64,000 nucleotides of DNA from Planctomycetota bacterium (lineage in GTDB: Bacteria; Planctomycetota; Planctomycetia; Pirellulales; Pirellulaceae): positions 1-64,000 of the forward strand of contig JAFLCP010000004.1 in the NCBI GenBank assembly GCA_017303505.1, given 5' to 3'. Positions 36,866 through 45,482 of this stretch are shown here, piece by piece. The notes under the pieces were generated by a model. That model searched no databases, was not told where the DNA came from, and worked only from the letters and a program-made list of their open reading frames with translations. Made by a program: the position numbers and the translations under genes. Each line of letters begins with the position of its first letter. Within the stretch, counting starts at the first letter, position 1.

Positions 36866-39800
36866 ATGTCATTCTGTATCGCTCCGAGTTCGCGTCTCAA
36901 TTCTGTAGCCCAACGCAACCCCGCATTTTTTGGGATGCTTCTCACAGTGGTGCTCTCTACATCGCTTGTGATGGGAGACGAAACAACTCAACAGAAAGCC
37001 CCAGCAGACAAAGCGCTCGAGCCAAATACCCCCGCTGCTTGGTATGGAGAAGGTGTCCGTCCCAGTGATGCGCGAACCCCCGAAGAAGAACGCCAAGGAT
37101 TCCATCTTCCCGCTGGATTCATCGCTGAACTTGTCGCTTCCGAACCTCAAATATCTAAACCACTCAACATGGCCTTTGACTCCCGAGGTCGCCTGTGGGT
37201 AACAGACACTCTCGAATATCCCTACCAAGCCCCAGCGGGCCAGCCTGCCCGCGATACACTCCGCATCTTGGAAGACTCCGATGGAGATGGGAAATTCGAG
37301 CGGGTCACAACCTTCGCCGATAACCTCAACATACCAATTGGTATTCTCCCTTATGGCGACGGAGCTATCTGTTTCAGCATTCCGTACATCTGGTACCTTC
37401 GCGATACCGATGGCGATGGAAAATGCGATCAACGCGAGAAACTCATTGGTCCATTTGATACCACTCGCGACACTCACGGCATGATCAATGCCCTACGACG
37501 TGGCGATGACGGATGGATCTATGCCTGTCACGGCTTCAACAACCAATCAACAGTTGCCGGAAAAGATGGACACAAAATTACTCTCATATCGGGCAACACA
37601 TTCCGGTTTCGCCCTGATGGTAGCCGCGTCGAAATCGTGTCATTAGGCCAGGTTAATCCGTTTGGAATGGACAGTGACGAACGCGGCCAATTCTACACCG
37701 CAGACTGTCATAGCAAACCGATCACTCAAGTGATTCCAGGCGCTTGTTATCCAAGCTTTGGTCGTCCGCATGACGGCCTTGGTTTCGCACATAGCATGAT
37801 GGAACACCTGCATGGCAGTACGGCGATTTGTGGACTCGTCTTCTATCAAGACAAGCTGTTCCCAGAAGCTTTTCACAATTCCTTCATTAGCGGTAATGTC
37901 ATGACCAGCCGCTTGAATCGCAACATTCGCAAACGAGTTGGAACAACAGAATTTGCGATCGAGCAGGGCGACTTTATGACCAGTGATGATTCTTGGTTTC
38001 GCCCTGTCGATATTCGCTTGGGTCCAGATGGTGCACTATACGTCGCCGACTTCTACAACAAAATCATCGGCCATTATGAAGTCCCTTTACCCCACCCTGG
38101 TCGCGATCGTTTCCGTGGTCGCATCTGGCGTATCCGCTACGCTCCCAATGATGAAGCACCTCAATCCTCGCAACTCACACTCAACAAACAATCTCCGGAA
38201 GAACTTACGAAACTCTTATCCTCCAGCAATCCCACGGTGCGTCATTTAGCCCTCGACGAAATCACCGATCGCTGCGGTGCATCAGCCGCACTTCCACTAC
38301 TCGCCGCCCTGAAAAGCGATTCGGTTCACGCCAGATATCTTTCGATGTGGGGCCTGCATCGCACCAACGCCCTACCAGTCGAATCTCTTTCAGTTTTAGC
38401 AAAAGATCCCTCTCCGCTCGTTCGAGTCCATCTCGCAAAACTTCTAGGTTCAGTCAACACGAATTCGACTCCAATTCTCTTGCAGATGCTGAACGATTCC
38501 GACCCAGACGTGGTTCGCAATGCTGCCGAGAGTGTGGGCAAGACAGATTCTCCCGAAGCGCTCGTTCCACTCCTGGATAAACTAGCGAGCGTAAATCACC
38601 CCAACAACTCGGCTGAAAAAGATACCGTCTTGATTCAGTCGCTTCGAATTGCAATTCGCAATTTGCTCCAAAACGAAGCACCACGAGCAGTCCTCAAACA
38701 AGCCTGGATCGATGACGCGAATCTGCCCGCCGAATTCTCACGATTAAAATTGGGCAGCCCTCACTCCGTAGCTTTGTCATCAATCCTTCTCGGACTGGCC
38801 CACGCTGATGCATCCACCTTATTGCAACGTTACGTTGCTAACCAAGCTCAACTTGATTCGCTCGATGCCGAAACACTTCAGCATATTTCGCGTTGGAGCG
38901 AAGCGGAACAGCTTCCGAATTTCGTGAAATGGATCGAACAGTCGTACTCGAATGACACAAATCGACAATTGCAGATGCTTCAAAACATTGAAAGCGGCTT
39001 GGCCTCTCGAGGCATCAACACCCCTGACGCTGTTCGCTCCTGGAGCATTCGACTCGCGTCGCAATTGCTTACGCCTTGGACATCTTCTCGCTCTCAGTCG
39101 CAACCTTCCGTTAGCTGGGGAGTAGACGCTGGAGAACTCTGGAGAAACGAAACTCGCCACTGTGACGACGGAGTTGACTTCGCCGATTTTCGCAGCAGCC
39201 TCTCGCGCGGTGAAAGCTACACAGGCACATTGCGCAGCGGGGTCTTTGACGCTCCGAAACAACTCTCTTTTTGGCTTGTCGGCCACAATGGCTTCCCTGA
39301 TCAACCTGACAAGCAAGTCAATCGATGCGAACTGGTGGCAGCGGACACCGGAGCAATTCTCAAGACCGAGTACCCACCTCGAAGCGATGTTGGGAAACTC
39401 ATCTCCTGGGACCTTGAATCGTTAGGTGGACGCTCCGTGTTTATTCGCTGCATCGACAACGACAATGGTACGGCCTACGCCTGGGTGGCAGTGGGACGCT
39501 TCTCACTTCCCGCACTCAATTCGGATGGCGCCGCTAATGACCTGCGACAAGCCCTACGAATTGTTTCTCGCTATTCATTGAGCGAACTCCTCCCTGATAT
39601 CAGACAAGTAGCCACATCCACCTCACTCGATGATCGAGCCCAACTGGAAACGTTTGTTGTTTTAGCCCAACTCAACCAACAAACTTTGTTGCAGAGCTTT
39701 GCAGAATTTGCCTCACAAGATCTGTCACTGGCTCATCCTTGGAACGTCGCATTACAGAAAGCAAGTAAGCTCAATGAGGCAGACTACCAGAAATGGTTTG

Positions 39801-40498
39801 CGGAGGAGCTACCTCCACTCATCAAGACACTCTCGACCCGACAGCAATCAAGCCTTGTTAAATCGCTGGCAGTGCGCGCGAATAATCTCACGTGGATCAT
39901 CGATAACTTTGAAGCCGGCCTTCTCAGCACCGCCGTTTTGAGCGACCAAACGCTACGAGAACTGCTTAAAGGTTTATTCAAAAACACTAACCATTCAGAA
40001 CGTTGGATGAAACTGACAAACTCCTTGCCAACGGAAGACCAAGCCACACTCGATCGCTGGGCAAAGCTTGTTTCCACACCGCTTCCTCAAGACCTCGATC
40101 TCAAAAAGGGCAAAACCATCTTCACCGAGAAATGTGGACTGTGTCATCAACTCGCTGGGCAAGGGAAACTGGTCGGCCCGCAGCTCGACGGTGTCGGTAA
40201 ACGGACACAGGAACGGTTGCTCGAAGACATTCTCTTACCTAACAGAAACGTCGATCATGCTTTCAGAACTTCGACACTTCTGCTGGAGGATGGAAGAGTT
40301 GTAGTTGGCTTGGTGCGAAATGAAACGGACGATGCATTAACGCTCGTCGATGGCGAAGGAAAAGAACAAACAATTCCAATAGCCGACATCACAGAACGAA
40401 AACAGAATACTCAATCTGTGATGCCGGGGAATTTTCATGAAGTGCTCGATGACAACGCTCTTCAAAGCCTTCTCGCGTATCTGAAAAGCCAACCCTAA
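36866..40498 (+). CDS. PVC-type membrane-bound dehydrogenase-like protein with HEAT repeats and C-terminal cytochrome c
   Basis: The 1210-residue protein has a signal peptide (FFGMLLTVVLSTSLVMG). Residues about 60-430 are a beta-propeller of the glucose/sorbosone dehydrogenase type, with FDSRGRLWVTDTLEYP and GLGFAHSMMEHLHG. Residues 440-650 are HEAT-like repeats (LTKLLSSSNPTVRHLALDEI, LVRVHLAKLLGSVN). Residues about 760-870 form a beta-sandwich carbohydrate-type domain (LSFWLVGHNGFPDQ). The C-terminal domain (about 1070-1210) carries the haem site CGLCHQLAGQGKLVGPQLDG. This combination is found almost only in Planctomycetes and relatives. It presumably oxidises a carbohydrate-like compound outside the cytoplasm; the substrate is unknown. 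Confidence 0.92.
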   Translation: MSFCIAPSSRLNSVAQRNPAFFGMLLTVVLSTSLVMGDETTQQKAPADKALEPNTPAAWYGEGVRPSDARTPEEERQGFHLPAGFIAELVASEPQISKPLNMAFDSRGRLWVTDTLEYPYQAPAGQPARDTLRILEDSDGDGKFERVTTFADNLNIPIGILPYGDGAICFSIPYIWYLRDTDGDGKCDQREKLIGPFDTTRDTHGMINALRRGDDGWIYACHGFNNQSTVAGKDGHKITLISGNTFRFRPDGSRVEIVSLGQVNPFGMDSDERGQFYTADCHSKPITQVIPGACYPSFGRPHDGLGFAHSMMEHLHGSTAICGLVFYQDKLFPEAFHNSFISGNVMTSRLNRNIRKRVGTTEFAIEQGDFMTSDDSWFRPVDIRLGPDGALYVADFYNKIIGHYEVPLPHPGRDRFRGRIWRIRYAPNDEAPQSSQLTLNKQSPEELTKLLSSSNPTVRHLALDEITDRCGASAALPLLAALKSDSVHARYLSMWGLHRTNALPVESLSVLAKDPSPLVRVHLAKLLGSVNTNSTPILLQMLNDSDPDVVRNAAESVGKTDSPEALVPLLDKLASVNHPNNSAEKDTVLIQSLRIAIRNLLQNEAPRAVLKQAWIDDANLPAEFSRLKLGSPHSVALSSILLGLAHADASTLLQRYVANQAQLDSLDAETLQHISRWSEAEQLPNFVKWIEQSYSNDTNRQLQMLQNIESGLASRGINTPDAVRSWSIRLASQLLTPWTSSRSQSQPSVSWGVDAGELWRNETRHCDDGVDFADFRSSLSRGESYTGTLRSGVFDAPKQLSFWLVGHNGFPDQPDKQVNRCELVAADTGAILKTEYPPRSDVGKLISWDLESLGGRSVFIRCIDNDNGTAYAWVAVGRFSLPALNSDGAANDLRQALRIVSRYSLSELLPDIRQVATSTSLDDRAQLETFVVLAQLNQQTLLQSFAEFASQDLSLAHPWNVALQKASKLNEADYQKWFAEELPPLIKTLSTRQQSSLVKSLAVRANNLTWIIDNFEAGLLSTAVLSDQTLRELLKGLFKNTNHSERWMKLTNSLPTEDQATLDRWAKLVSTPLPQDLDLKKGKTIFTEKCGLCHQLAGQGKLVGPQLDGVGKRTQERLLEDILLPNRNVDHAFRTSTLLLEDGRVVVGLVRNETDDALTLVDGEGKEQTIPIADITERKQNTQSVMPGNFHEVLDDNALQSLLAYLKSQP

Positions 40499-40541
40499 AG
40501 CGATACAACACTTCGACAATCCAAAGCATCGATCGCAATTC

Positions 40542-41525
40542 CTACGCAGCTTCGCGCAACTTAATTGTTTCTACTCGCCGAGGGATCTGGCGAGCAGAAA
40601 CTGCAGGGACTTGCAAAGAGTTCATGACAGCTGAGTTGTCGATATGTATATCAAGTTGCGGAAAGGCGATCGCTATATTGCATTGATCCAATTGTTTTTT
40701 GATGGCGTAAACAAGGCGGTCTCGCGTAGCGTTAAATTCGCGTGTTGGTGTCCAAACTCGCACGACCCAATCCACGGCCGACGCTCCAAAACCTACCAAT
40801 AAGACTTGCGGTTTTCGCTCTTCCGTTTCAATGGTTACATCAGCGATCGAAGCAATGGCCTGAAGCAACGCGGCTCGCGTTTCATCCATATCTGCGTTGT
40901 ACGCTACACCAACCGGAACCTCTACGCGCCTTTCAGCGTGGAAGGTTACATTCTCAATCGTATGTCCTGCTATAGCGCTGTTCGGAATAATCAAACGCCG
41001 ATTATCGGGTGTATCAACAACGGTCGTAAATAAATCAATCTCGTAAACTTTGGCATGAATGCCTCCAGCCACAACTAAGTCACCCACCTTGAATGGACGA
41101 AACACCATTAACAGAATGCCGGAAGCAAAATTGGAAAGTGTTCCCTGAAATGCCAGACCAATCGCAAATCCGAGGGCAGCCAGAACAGCGGCGAAACTCG
41201 TGGACTTAAATCCGAAATAATTCAGCACGAACAGAACACCCGCGCCAATCATCCCACGGTAAATAAGTTTCTCGATGAAGCGTCCCAACGTTTCATCGAT
41301 ACGTCCGCGCATTGCCTTAGATACGATACGCGTCGTGTACTTCGCCGCAAAGTAAAAGCCCAACAAAATCGATAACACTACGATCGCGGGAAAGACGGAG
41401 ATCATTCCCAGTTCGGACAAGCCTTCCAGTCGCCCATTCCATATCTTCTCGACTGCACCCCAAGCCTGCGACAAACCACCAGACCAATCGTTGAACATTT
41501 CGGCTGTTTCGGTAGCTGCTTGCAT
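40542..41525 (-). CDS. MscS-type small-conductance mechanosensitive channel
   Basis: The 327-residue protein has three membrane helices (about 40-62, FPAIVVLSILLGFYFAAKY; about 85-105, MIGAGVLFVLNYFG; and the pore helix, AAVLAALGFAIGLAFQGTLSNFASGILLMVF). The soluble part has the MscS beta domain with FKVGDLVVAGGIHAKVYEIDLFTTVVDTPDNRRLIIPNSAIAG and the C-terminal alpha/beta domain ending VYAIKKQLDQCNIAIAFPQLD. It releases solutes when membrane tension rises. It is monocistronic and faces the transpeptidase gene divergently. Confidence 0.95.
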   Translation of the reverse strand: MQAATETAEMFNDWSGGLSQAWGAVEKIWNGRLEGLSELGMISVFPAIVVLSILLGFYFAAKYTTRIVSKAMRGRIDETLGRFIEKLIYRGMIGAGVLFVLNYFGFKSTSFAAVLAALGFAIGLAFQGTLSNFASGILLMVFRPFKVGDLVVAGGIHAKVYEIDLFTTVVDTPDNRRLIIPNSAIAGHTIENVTFHAERRVEVPVGVAYNADMDETRAALLQAIASIADVTIETEERKPQVLLVGFGASAVDWVVRVWTPTREFNATRDRLVYAIKKQLDQCNIAIAFPQLDIHIDNSAVMNSLQVPAVSARQIPRRVETIKLREAA

Positions 41526-41833
41526 GACGAGAACTCCGCGCTAAAACTGCTCTTATTTCTTCCTGGCTTTTAGAGAAATGTGAGAACGCTTTCAAGATCT
41601 CCCTCTGGCCGCATCGATTGCCCGCCCGAACTCTTCTGCGAAGGCTTTGCTAGCAAATGCAATGCAACATTCGAGAACACAAAACAATGGAAAAATCGCC
41701 CGTTTCGAGCCATCACATGTCACGTAGCAATAACTTCTGGATGGTGTCATATATTCGCAAAAATTGATCTAGTCGGTGTTGACGAGATTCTCTACGATCC
41801 CGGCGTGAGTCTCGTATTTTTGGGAGGAATATC
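41526..41833. other. Divergent intergenic region, mscS-type and transpeptidase genes
   Basis: It should hold both promoters, but I find no convincing pair. A TTTGCTAGCAAATG stretch (41647-41660) matches the GCTAGC motif seen near the REP clusters. The 3' end contains the GGGAGG ribosome site for the GTG at 41834. Confidence 0.4.
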
Positions 41834-43300
41834 GTGCAAACGATCAAAACCGCCGCCGTAGTTGTATTAATGATGACCGTACTGTACGGAATCTTTATCG
41901 CGATCAATAACAATGAACCCGCATTGCCTCCAGGCCTAGCGGATCTCGCTCTCGATGAGCCAAACATGGACATCGAATTAGGCGACCCTGTGGACGGAAA
42001 CAACTTGATTCCCTCCGTTCCTTTCGCCTCCTCTTCAGGAAGTGGCACAAAAGAACTGGGGGCGGCCGAATTAGCCATTCCGCGAAACAACGTTCCCGAA
42101 ATGCTGGACAACTTGAGCGTTGAAGACCCCACATCCGACAAACCTCAAGGCAACGATTTAGTAGACATCCCCAAGAGTGAGAATCCTTCGCGCGACAATC
42201 TCGCAACGGATCCGAAGAACATTCGCACCACAGAGCAGGCCGATGACGACGTGCTAAAGCGAGCCGAAAGAAACAATTCATTTCTGCAAGTTTCAAACCC
42301 CAGTCCGTCCCTGACTGGCGGAAACGAAACAACTCGGACTGGCAGTGGTAACTCAATCCCCTCGCTGCCCACTCCAAGCACAACTCCAAATAATTCCGGA
42401 GCGAGTGGAGGAAGTCTCATTCCATCGCCACCTCAGTTAGGTTCATCCTCGACCGGTCCATCCAATCTATCATCCGCTTCGAATTCCACTCCACTGAGCG
42501 ATCTAGCTGGTGGTAACAATTCGATTCCTGGTGGTCTCCCAACGTCAACACCTATTGCAGACAATTCAAGCAAGCCAAGTGAAGTTGCGGTTGCCGAGAT
42601 GAACTACGTTGATGCGAAAGAGAAAGCGTTATCCAAGGCACACGAAGGAAAACTGAAAGAAGCTTTGATTCAAATGACTGCTTGGTACGGACGTGCAGAA
42701 CTAACCTATGAAGAGAAATCTGATCTGCTCAACTTACTGAATGCACTAGCAGCAGAAGTCATTTATTCGAAACGCCATTTCTTAGAAACAAGCTACAAAG
42801 CCGGTCCGCGTGAATCGCTCGAAGAAATCGCCAAAAATCATGGCATCAGCCTGGAGTTGCTGGCGAGCATCAATCATATTTCTCCACCGTATGTCTTGCT
42901 ACCTAGCACCGACTTGAAGGTTTTACGGGGTCCGTTCCGTGCTGAAATCAATTTAACTACCAAAGAACTCACGCTCTTCTTGGACAATATGTTCGCAGGC
43001 CAGTTCCCCATTTCAGTCGGATCTGACTTCAAGGATGCTGAAGGTGAATTCAATGTCAGCACCAAACAAACCAACCGAAATTACTACGGGGCCATTGGCG
43101 GCTCGGTCAGCCACACCGATCCCAATAATCCTTACGGAAAACACTGGCTCGACCTAGGGCATCAACTGTGCATCCATGGTTCTCCAGCAGCCGAAAACAG
43201 CCCGTTGAATAACGCTGGCTGCATCAGCCTGAGCCCACGAGATGCCGAAGATGTGTACAATATTCTGACTGTCGGTTCGAAGGTAACGCTCAAACGATAA
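41834..43300 (+). CDS. L,D-transpeptidase (YkuD) with LysM-type domain and long disordered linker
   Basis: GTG 41834 has GGGAGG eight bases upstream. The 488-residue protein begins with a membrane anchor (TAAVVVLMMTVLYGIFIAIN). A Ser/Asn/Pro-rich disordered stretch runs from about 30 to 250. A helical segment (about 250-310) precedes a LysM-like domain (YKAGPRESLEEIAKNHGISLELLASIN). The C-terminal YkuD catalytic domain has LCIHGSPAAENSPLNNAGCISL. The catalytic His (HGS) and Cys are present, while the usual S/T-H-G-C is NAGC, so the second His is Ala. It would crosslink murein by 3-3 bonds or attach proteins. pyrE lies 17 bases downstream. Confidence 0.88.
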   Translation: MQTIKTAAVVVLMMTVLYGIFIAINNNEPALPPGLADLALDEPNMDIELGDPVDGNNLIPSVPFASSSGSGTKELGAAELAIPRNNVPEMLDNLSVEDPTSDKPQGNDLVDIPKSENPSRDNLATDPKNIRTTEQADDDVLKRAERNNSFLQVSNPSPSLTGGNETTRTGSGNSIPSLPTPSTTPNNSGASGGSLIPSPPQLGSSSTGPSNLSSASNSTPLSDLAGGNNSIPGGLPTSTPIADNSSKPSEVAVAEMNYVDAKEKALSKAHEGKLKEALIQMTAWYGRAELTYEEKSDLLNLLNALAAEVIYSKRHFLETSYKAGPRESLEEIAKNHGISLELLASINHISPPYVLLPSTDLKVLRGPFRAEINLTTKELTLFLDNMFAGQFPISVGSDFKDAEGEFNVSTKQTNRNYYGAIGGSVSHTDPNNPYGKHWLDLGHQLCIHGSPAAENSPLNNAGCISLSPRDAEDVYNILTVGSKVTLKR

Positions 43301-43317
43301 CTCAGAAAAAACACATC

Positions 43318-43863
43318 ATGTACAACGCGGCTGAACTCAAAGCTCTCATCGAAAAACATGCGCTGAAATTTGGTCAGTTCCAATTAGCAAGTGGCAAAAT
43401 CGGGTCCTATTACCTCGATTGCCGCCAAGTAACCCTCCACCCCCAAGGTGCCAACCTCATTGGTGCGGGACTTTTGGAACTGATGGCAGGCTCATTACCA
43501 GAAGCCGTTGGAGGGATGGCAATTGGTGCCGATCCAATTACCGGCGCGGTGATCACGCTGGCTGGCCAAAAGAACATACCCATCCATGGATTCATCGTGC
43601 GAAAAGAAGCCAAAGGTCACGGGATGGGGCGACAAGTCGAGGGCCCCGTCGCTGCGGGCATGCGAGCCATCATCGTTGAAGACGTGGTGACCAGTGGCGG
43701 TAGTGCTTTACAGGCCGTTGAAGCGGCTACAGCATTCGGCTTGAAGATCGATACGATCATGGCTGTTGTAGATCGCTTAGAAGGTGGCCGCGAAACCATA
43801 GAAGCCCGTGGCCTAAAACTGCACACGCTCTTCACTGTTCGTGACTTTGGAATCAATCCTTAA
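43318..43863 (+). CDS. pyrE: Orotate phosphoribosyltransferase
   Basis: The 181-residue enzyme makes orotidine monophosphate from orotate and PRPP in pyrimidine synthesis. The conserved HALKFGQFQLASGKIGSYYLDCR start, VGGMAIGADPITGAVI, FIVRKEAKGHGMGRQVEGPV (orotate/PRPP loop Lys) and the PRPP-binding AIIVEDVVTSGGSALQAV are all present. Length is standard. The stop codon is followed by the next gene start at 43865 (one base apart), so the two are probably cotranscribed. Other pyr genes are not in the window. Confidence 0.97.
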   Translation: MYNAAELKALIEKHALKFGQFQLASGKIGSYYLDCRQVTLHPQGANLIGAGLLELMAGSLPEAVGGMAIGADPITGAVITLAGQKNIPIHGFIVRKEAKGHGMGRQVEGPVAAGMRAIIVEDVVTSGGSALQAVEAATAFGLKIDTIMAVVDRLEGGRETIEARGLKLHTLFTVRDFGINP

Positions 43864-43864
43864 G

Positions 43865-44527
43865 ATGGAAACCAAGCTGCATCGGCAACTGAAGGAACTC
43901 TATGCCGCGACTGCTAGCCAGATCGAAGTGCGTTTCGAAGGTTACATCATCGATGCCATTTCTCATCAAGGCGAGTTGATCGAAGTTCAACACGCCCCTT
44001 TGGGTTCCATCCGTCGGAAGTGTGAAGATCTCCTTCAGTCACACCCACTCAAGGTTGTCAAACCCGTCATACAACGCAAATGGATTGTGGGCCTGAAAAA
44101 CAAATCAGGCCCCGTTGTGCGCAAAAGACTTAGCCCAAAACGCGGGCGTTTGGTCGACATCTTTACTGAGCTAACTCATTTTGTGCCCGTCTTCCCGCAT
44201 CCACGTCTCACGCTGGAAATTCCTTTCATCGACACAGAGGAATGGCGATATCCCGTCGAAAGACGATGGGGAAAACAGTTTCGAATCCAGGATCAATGCC
44301 TCGTTGACGTGCATCAAACAGTGCGGCTGCACACAGCCAAAGATCTTCTGGCGTTGATCCCGACAGAGTCTCTGCCAGAAACATTTCAAACTCAAGACTT
44401 AGCGCGAGCGCTATCTTGTCCTCGCTGGTTAGCTCAAAAGGTCGCGTATTGCTTACGACGAATCGAACTAACGCAAATTGTCGGCAAAAAAGGAAATGCA
44501 GTGCTCTATCAACTGCATGCCGCTTGA
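43865..44527 (+). CDS. PD-(D/E)XK-like nuclease-fold protein with C-terminal winged helix, conserved hypothetical
   Basis: ATG 43865 lies one base after pyrE; an upstream frame start at 43841 overlaps that gene. The N-terminal part shows the pattern of the PD-(D/E)XK nuclease fold: IIDAISHQGELIEVQHA gives D30, E40-V-Q42, and K52 follows in GSIRRKCEDLL. The middle (about 60-165) is a conserved beta-rich piece. The C-terminal 60 residues resemble a winged helix (TQDLARALSCPRWLAQKVAYCLRR). I recognise a planctomycete conserved family without known function (possibly DUF8091, from memory). It converges on a cytosine methyltransferase gene with 19 overlapping bases. It could act on DNA or RNA; this is inference. 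Confidence 0.7.
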   Translation: METKLHRQLKELYAATASQIEVRFEGYIIDAISHQGELIEVQHAPLGSIRRKCEDLLQSHPLKVVKPVIQRKWIVGLKNKSGPVVRKRLSPKRGRLVDIFTELTHFVPVFPHPRLTLEIPFIDTEEWRYPVERRWGKQFRIQDQCLVDVHQTVRLHTAKDLLALIPTESLPETFQTQDLARALSCPRWLAQKVAYCLRRIELTQIVGKKGNAVLYQLHAA

Positions 44528-45429
44528 GGCAAATGATTTACCAAGTACCGAATGACGGGCAATGACAAACTATTTCCCGCCAATTTCCACTGCTTCTTTA
44601 AGGTAAGCGTCTCATCCCAGACAAATTGCTCTGGGTAACCGAGCAACCGCAATACCTCACGCGGCGAAAATCGCCTAAACTTTCCTGGTTCATATTCGAG
44701 ATAGGAACCAGCACCCGACGTAACAACGCCATAGCTCGACCCAAAACAGGCAGTTGGCTCGGATTCGCGATTCTTTGTGAGACGATCTAAACTCGAACCG
44801 AACTTCTGTACAAACTCGTCGGACACTGCAAGCTCAGCACCAAAATCATCTGACACAAAATCTCGCCACGTACAATCAAACCGTGGCGGTGATTGCCAAT
44901 CAGGTAACATCTCCGTTGTCGCCATCAAGTAAAAGCGTGGTCGACGATTGGGCCACCCCCAAGCACTGGGACAAACATCGAGCGTTTGCCAAACATAGCC
45001 GGCATCATTCAAAATTGAACAACACCACGCAAACATCTCGCTCACTGCAAAACCAGAAACATTCTCCAACAAAATCCACTTAGGTCGCAAGCAGGGAACC
45101 AACTGAAACAAGTTCTTGAGAGCAAGACTGCGGGGGTCTCTTAAATCTCCCTGCTTACCACGTCGTGAAAATGGTTGACAAGGAGGAGACAGCCACCACG
45201 CATTGGCAGCCAAGGACTCAAGCCAAACTGTCTCGACACTTTCCAATGTAACGTTGAAGTAGTTGTGAGTAAAATTGGATTGATAGACACGCTTGGCGGC
45301 TTGATCGATATCGATGGCCGCCGCGATTTCATGTGGATTGCAGCACGCTGCAAAGCCACCTATACCAGCGAAATACTCGATGAATCGAAGCTTCTCGCTG
45401 GTTGCGTGCTGCTGAACCACTAGACCCAT
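44509..45429 (-). CDS. C5-cytosine methyltransferase of Dnmt2 (TRDMT1) type
   Basis: The 306-residue protein has all motifs of C5 cytosine methyltransferases: FAGIGGF (AdoMet), SPPCQPFSRRGKQGD with catalytic C84, LLENVSGF (ENV Glu at 122), NRRPRFYLMA, and FSPREVLRLLGYPEQF with LAGNSLSLPVI at the end. Several segments read like eukaryotic Dnmt2: AAIDIDQAAKRVYQSNF, the GKQGDLRD block, and CFGSSYGVVTSGAGS, which corresponds to the Dnmt2 CFT-containing signature. The target region between 170 and 255 is short. Bacterial Dnmt2 homologues methylate tRNA at C38. A DNA methyltransferase cannot be excluded. Confidence 0.83.
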   Translation of the reverse strand: MGLVVQQHATSEKLRFIEYFAGIGGFAACCNPHEIAAAIDIDQAAKRVYQSNFTHNYFNVTLESVETVWLESLAANAWWLSPPCQPFSRRGKQGDLRDPRSLALKNLFQLVPCLRPKWILLENVSGFAVSEMFAWCCSILNDAGYVWQTLDVCPSAWGWPNRRPRFYLMATTEMLPDWQSPPRFDCTWRDFVSDDFGAELAVSDEFVQKFGSSLDRLTKNRESEPTACFGSSYGVVTSGAGSYLEYEPGKFRRFSPREVLRLLGYPEQFVWDETLTLKKQWKLAGNSLSLPVIRYLVNHLPQAACS

Positions 45430-45482
45430 TCCTCAAGACAACAAGTTCAAGACGACAATGCTCGATTCAATTGTCACTGGAC

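Noticed and set aside
44509..45429. Assigning the methyltransferase to a restriction-modification system
   Set aside because: Its signatures fit Dnmt2 better, and the neighbour is only nuclease-like; kept as an open alternative.
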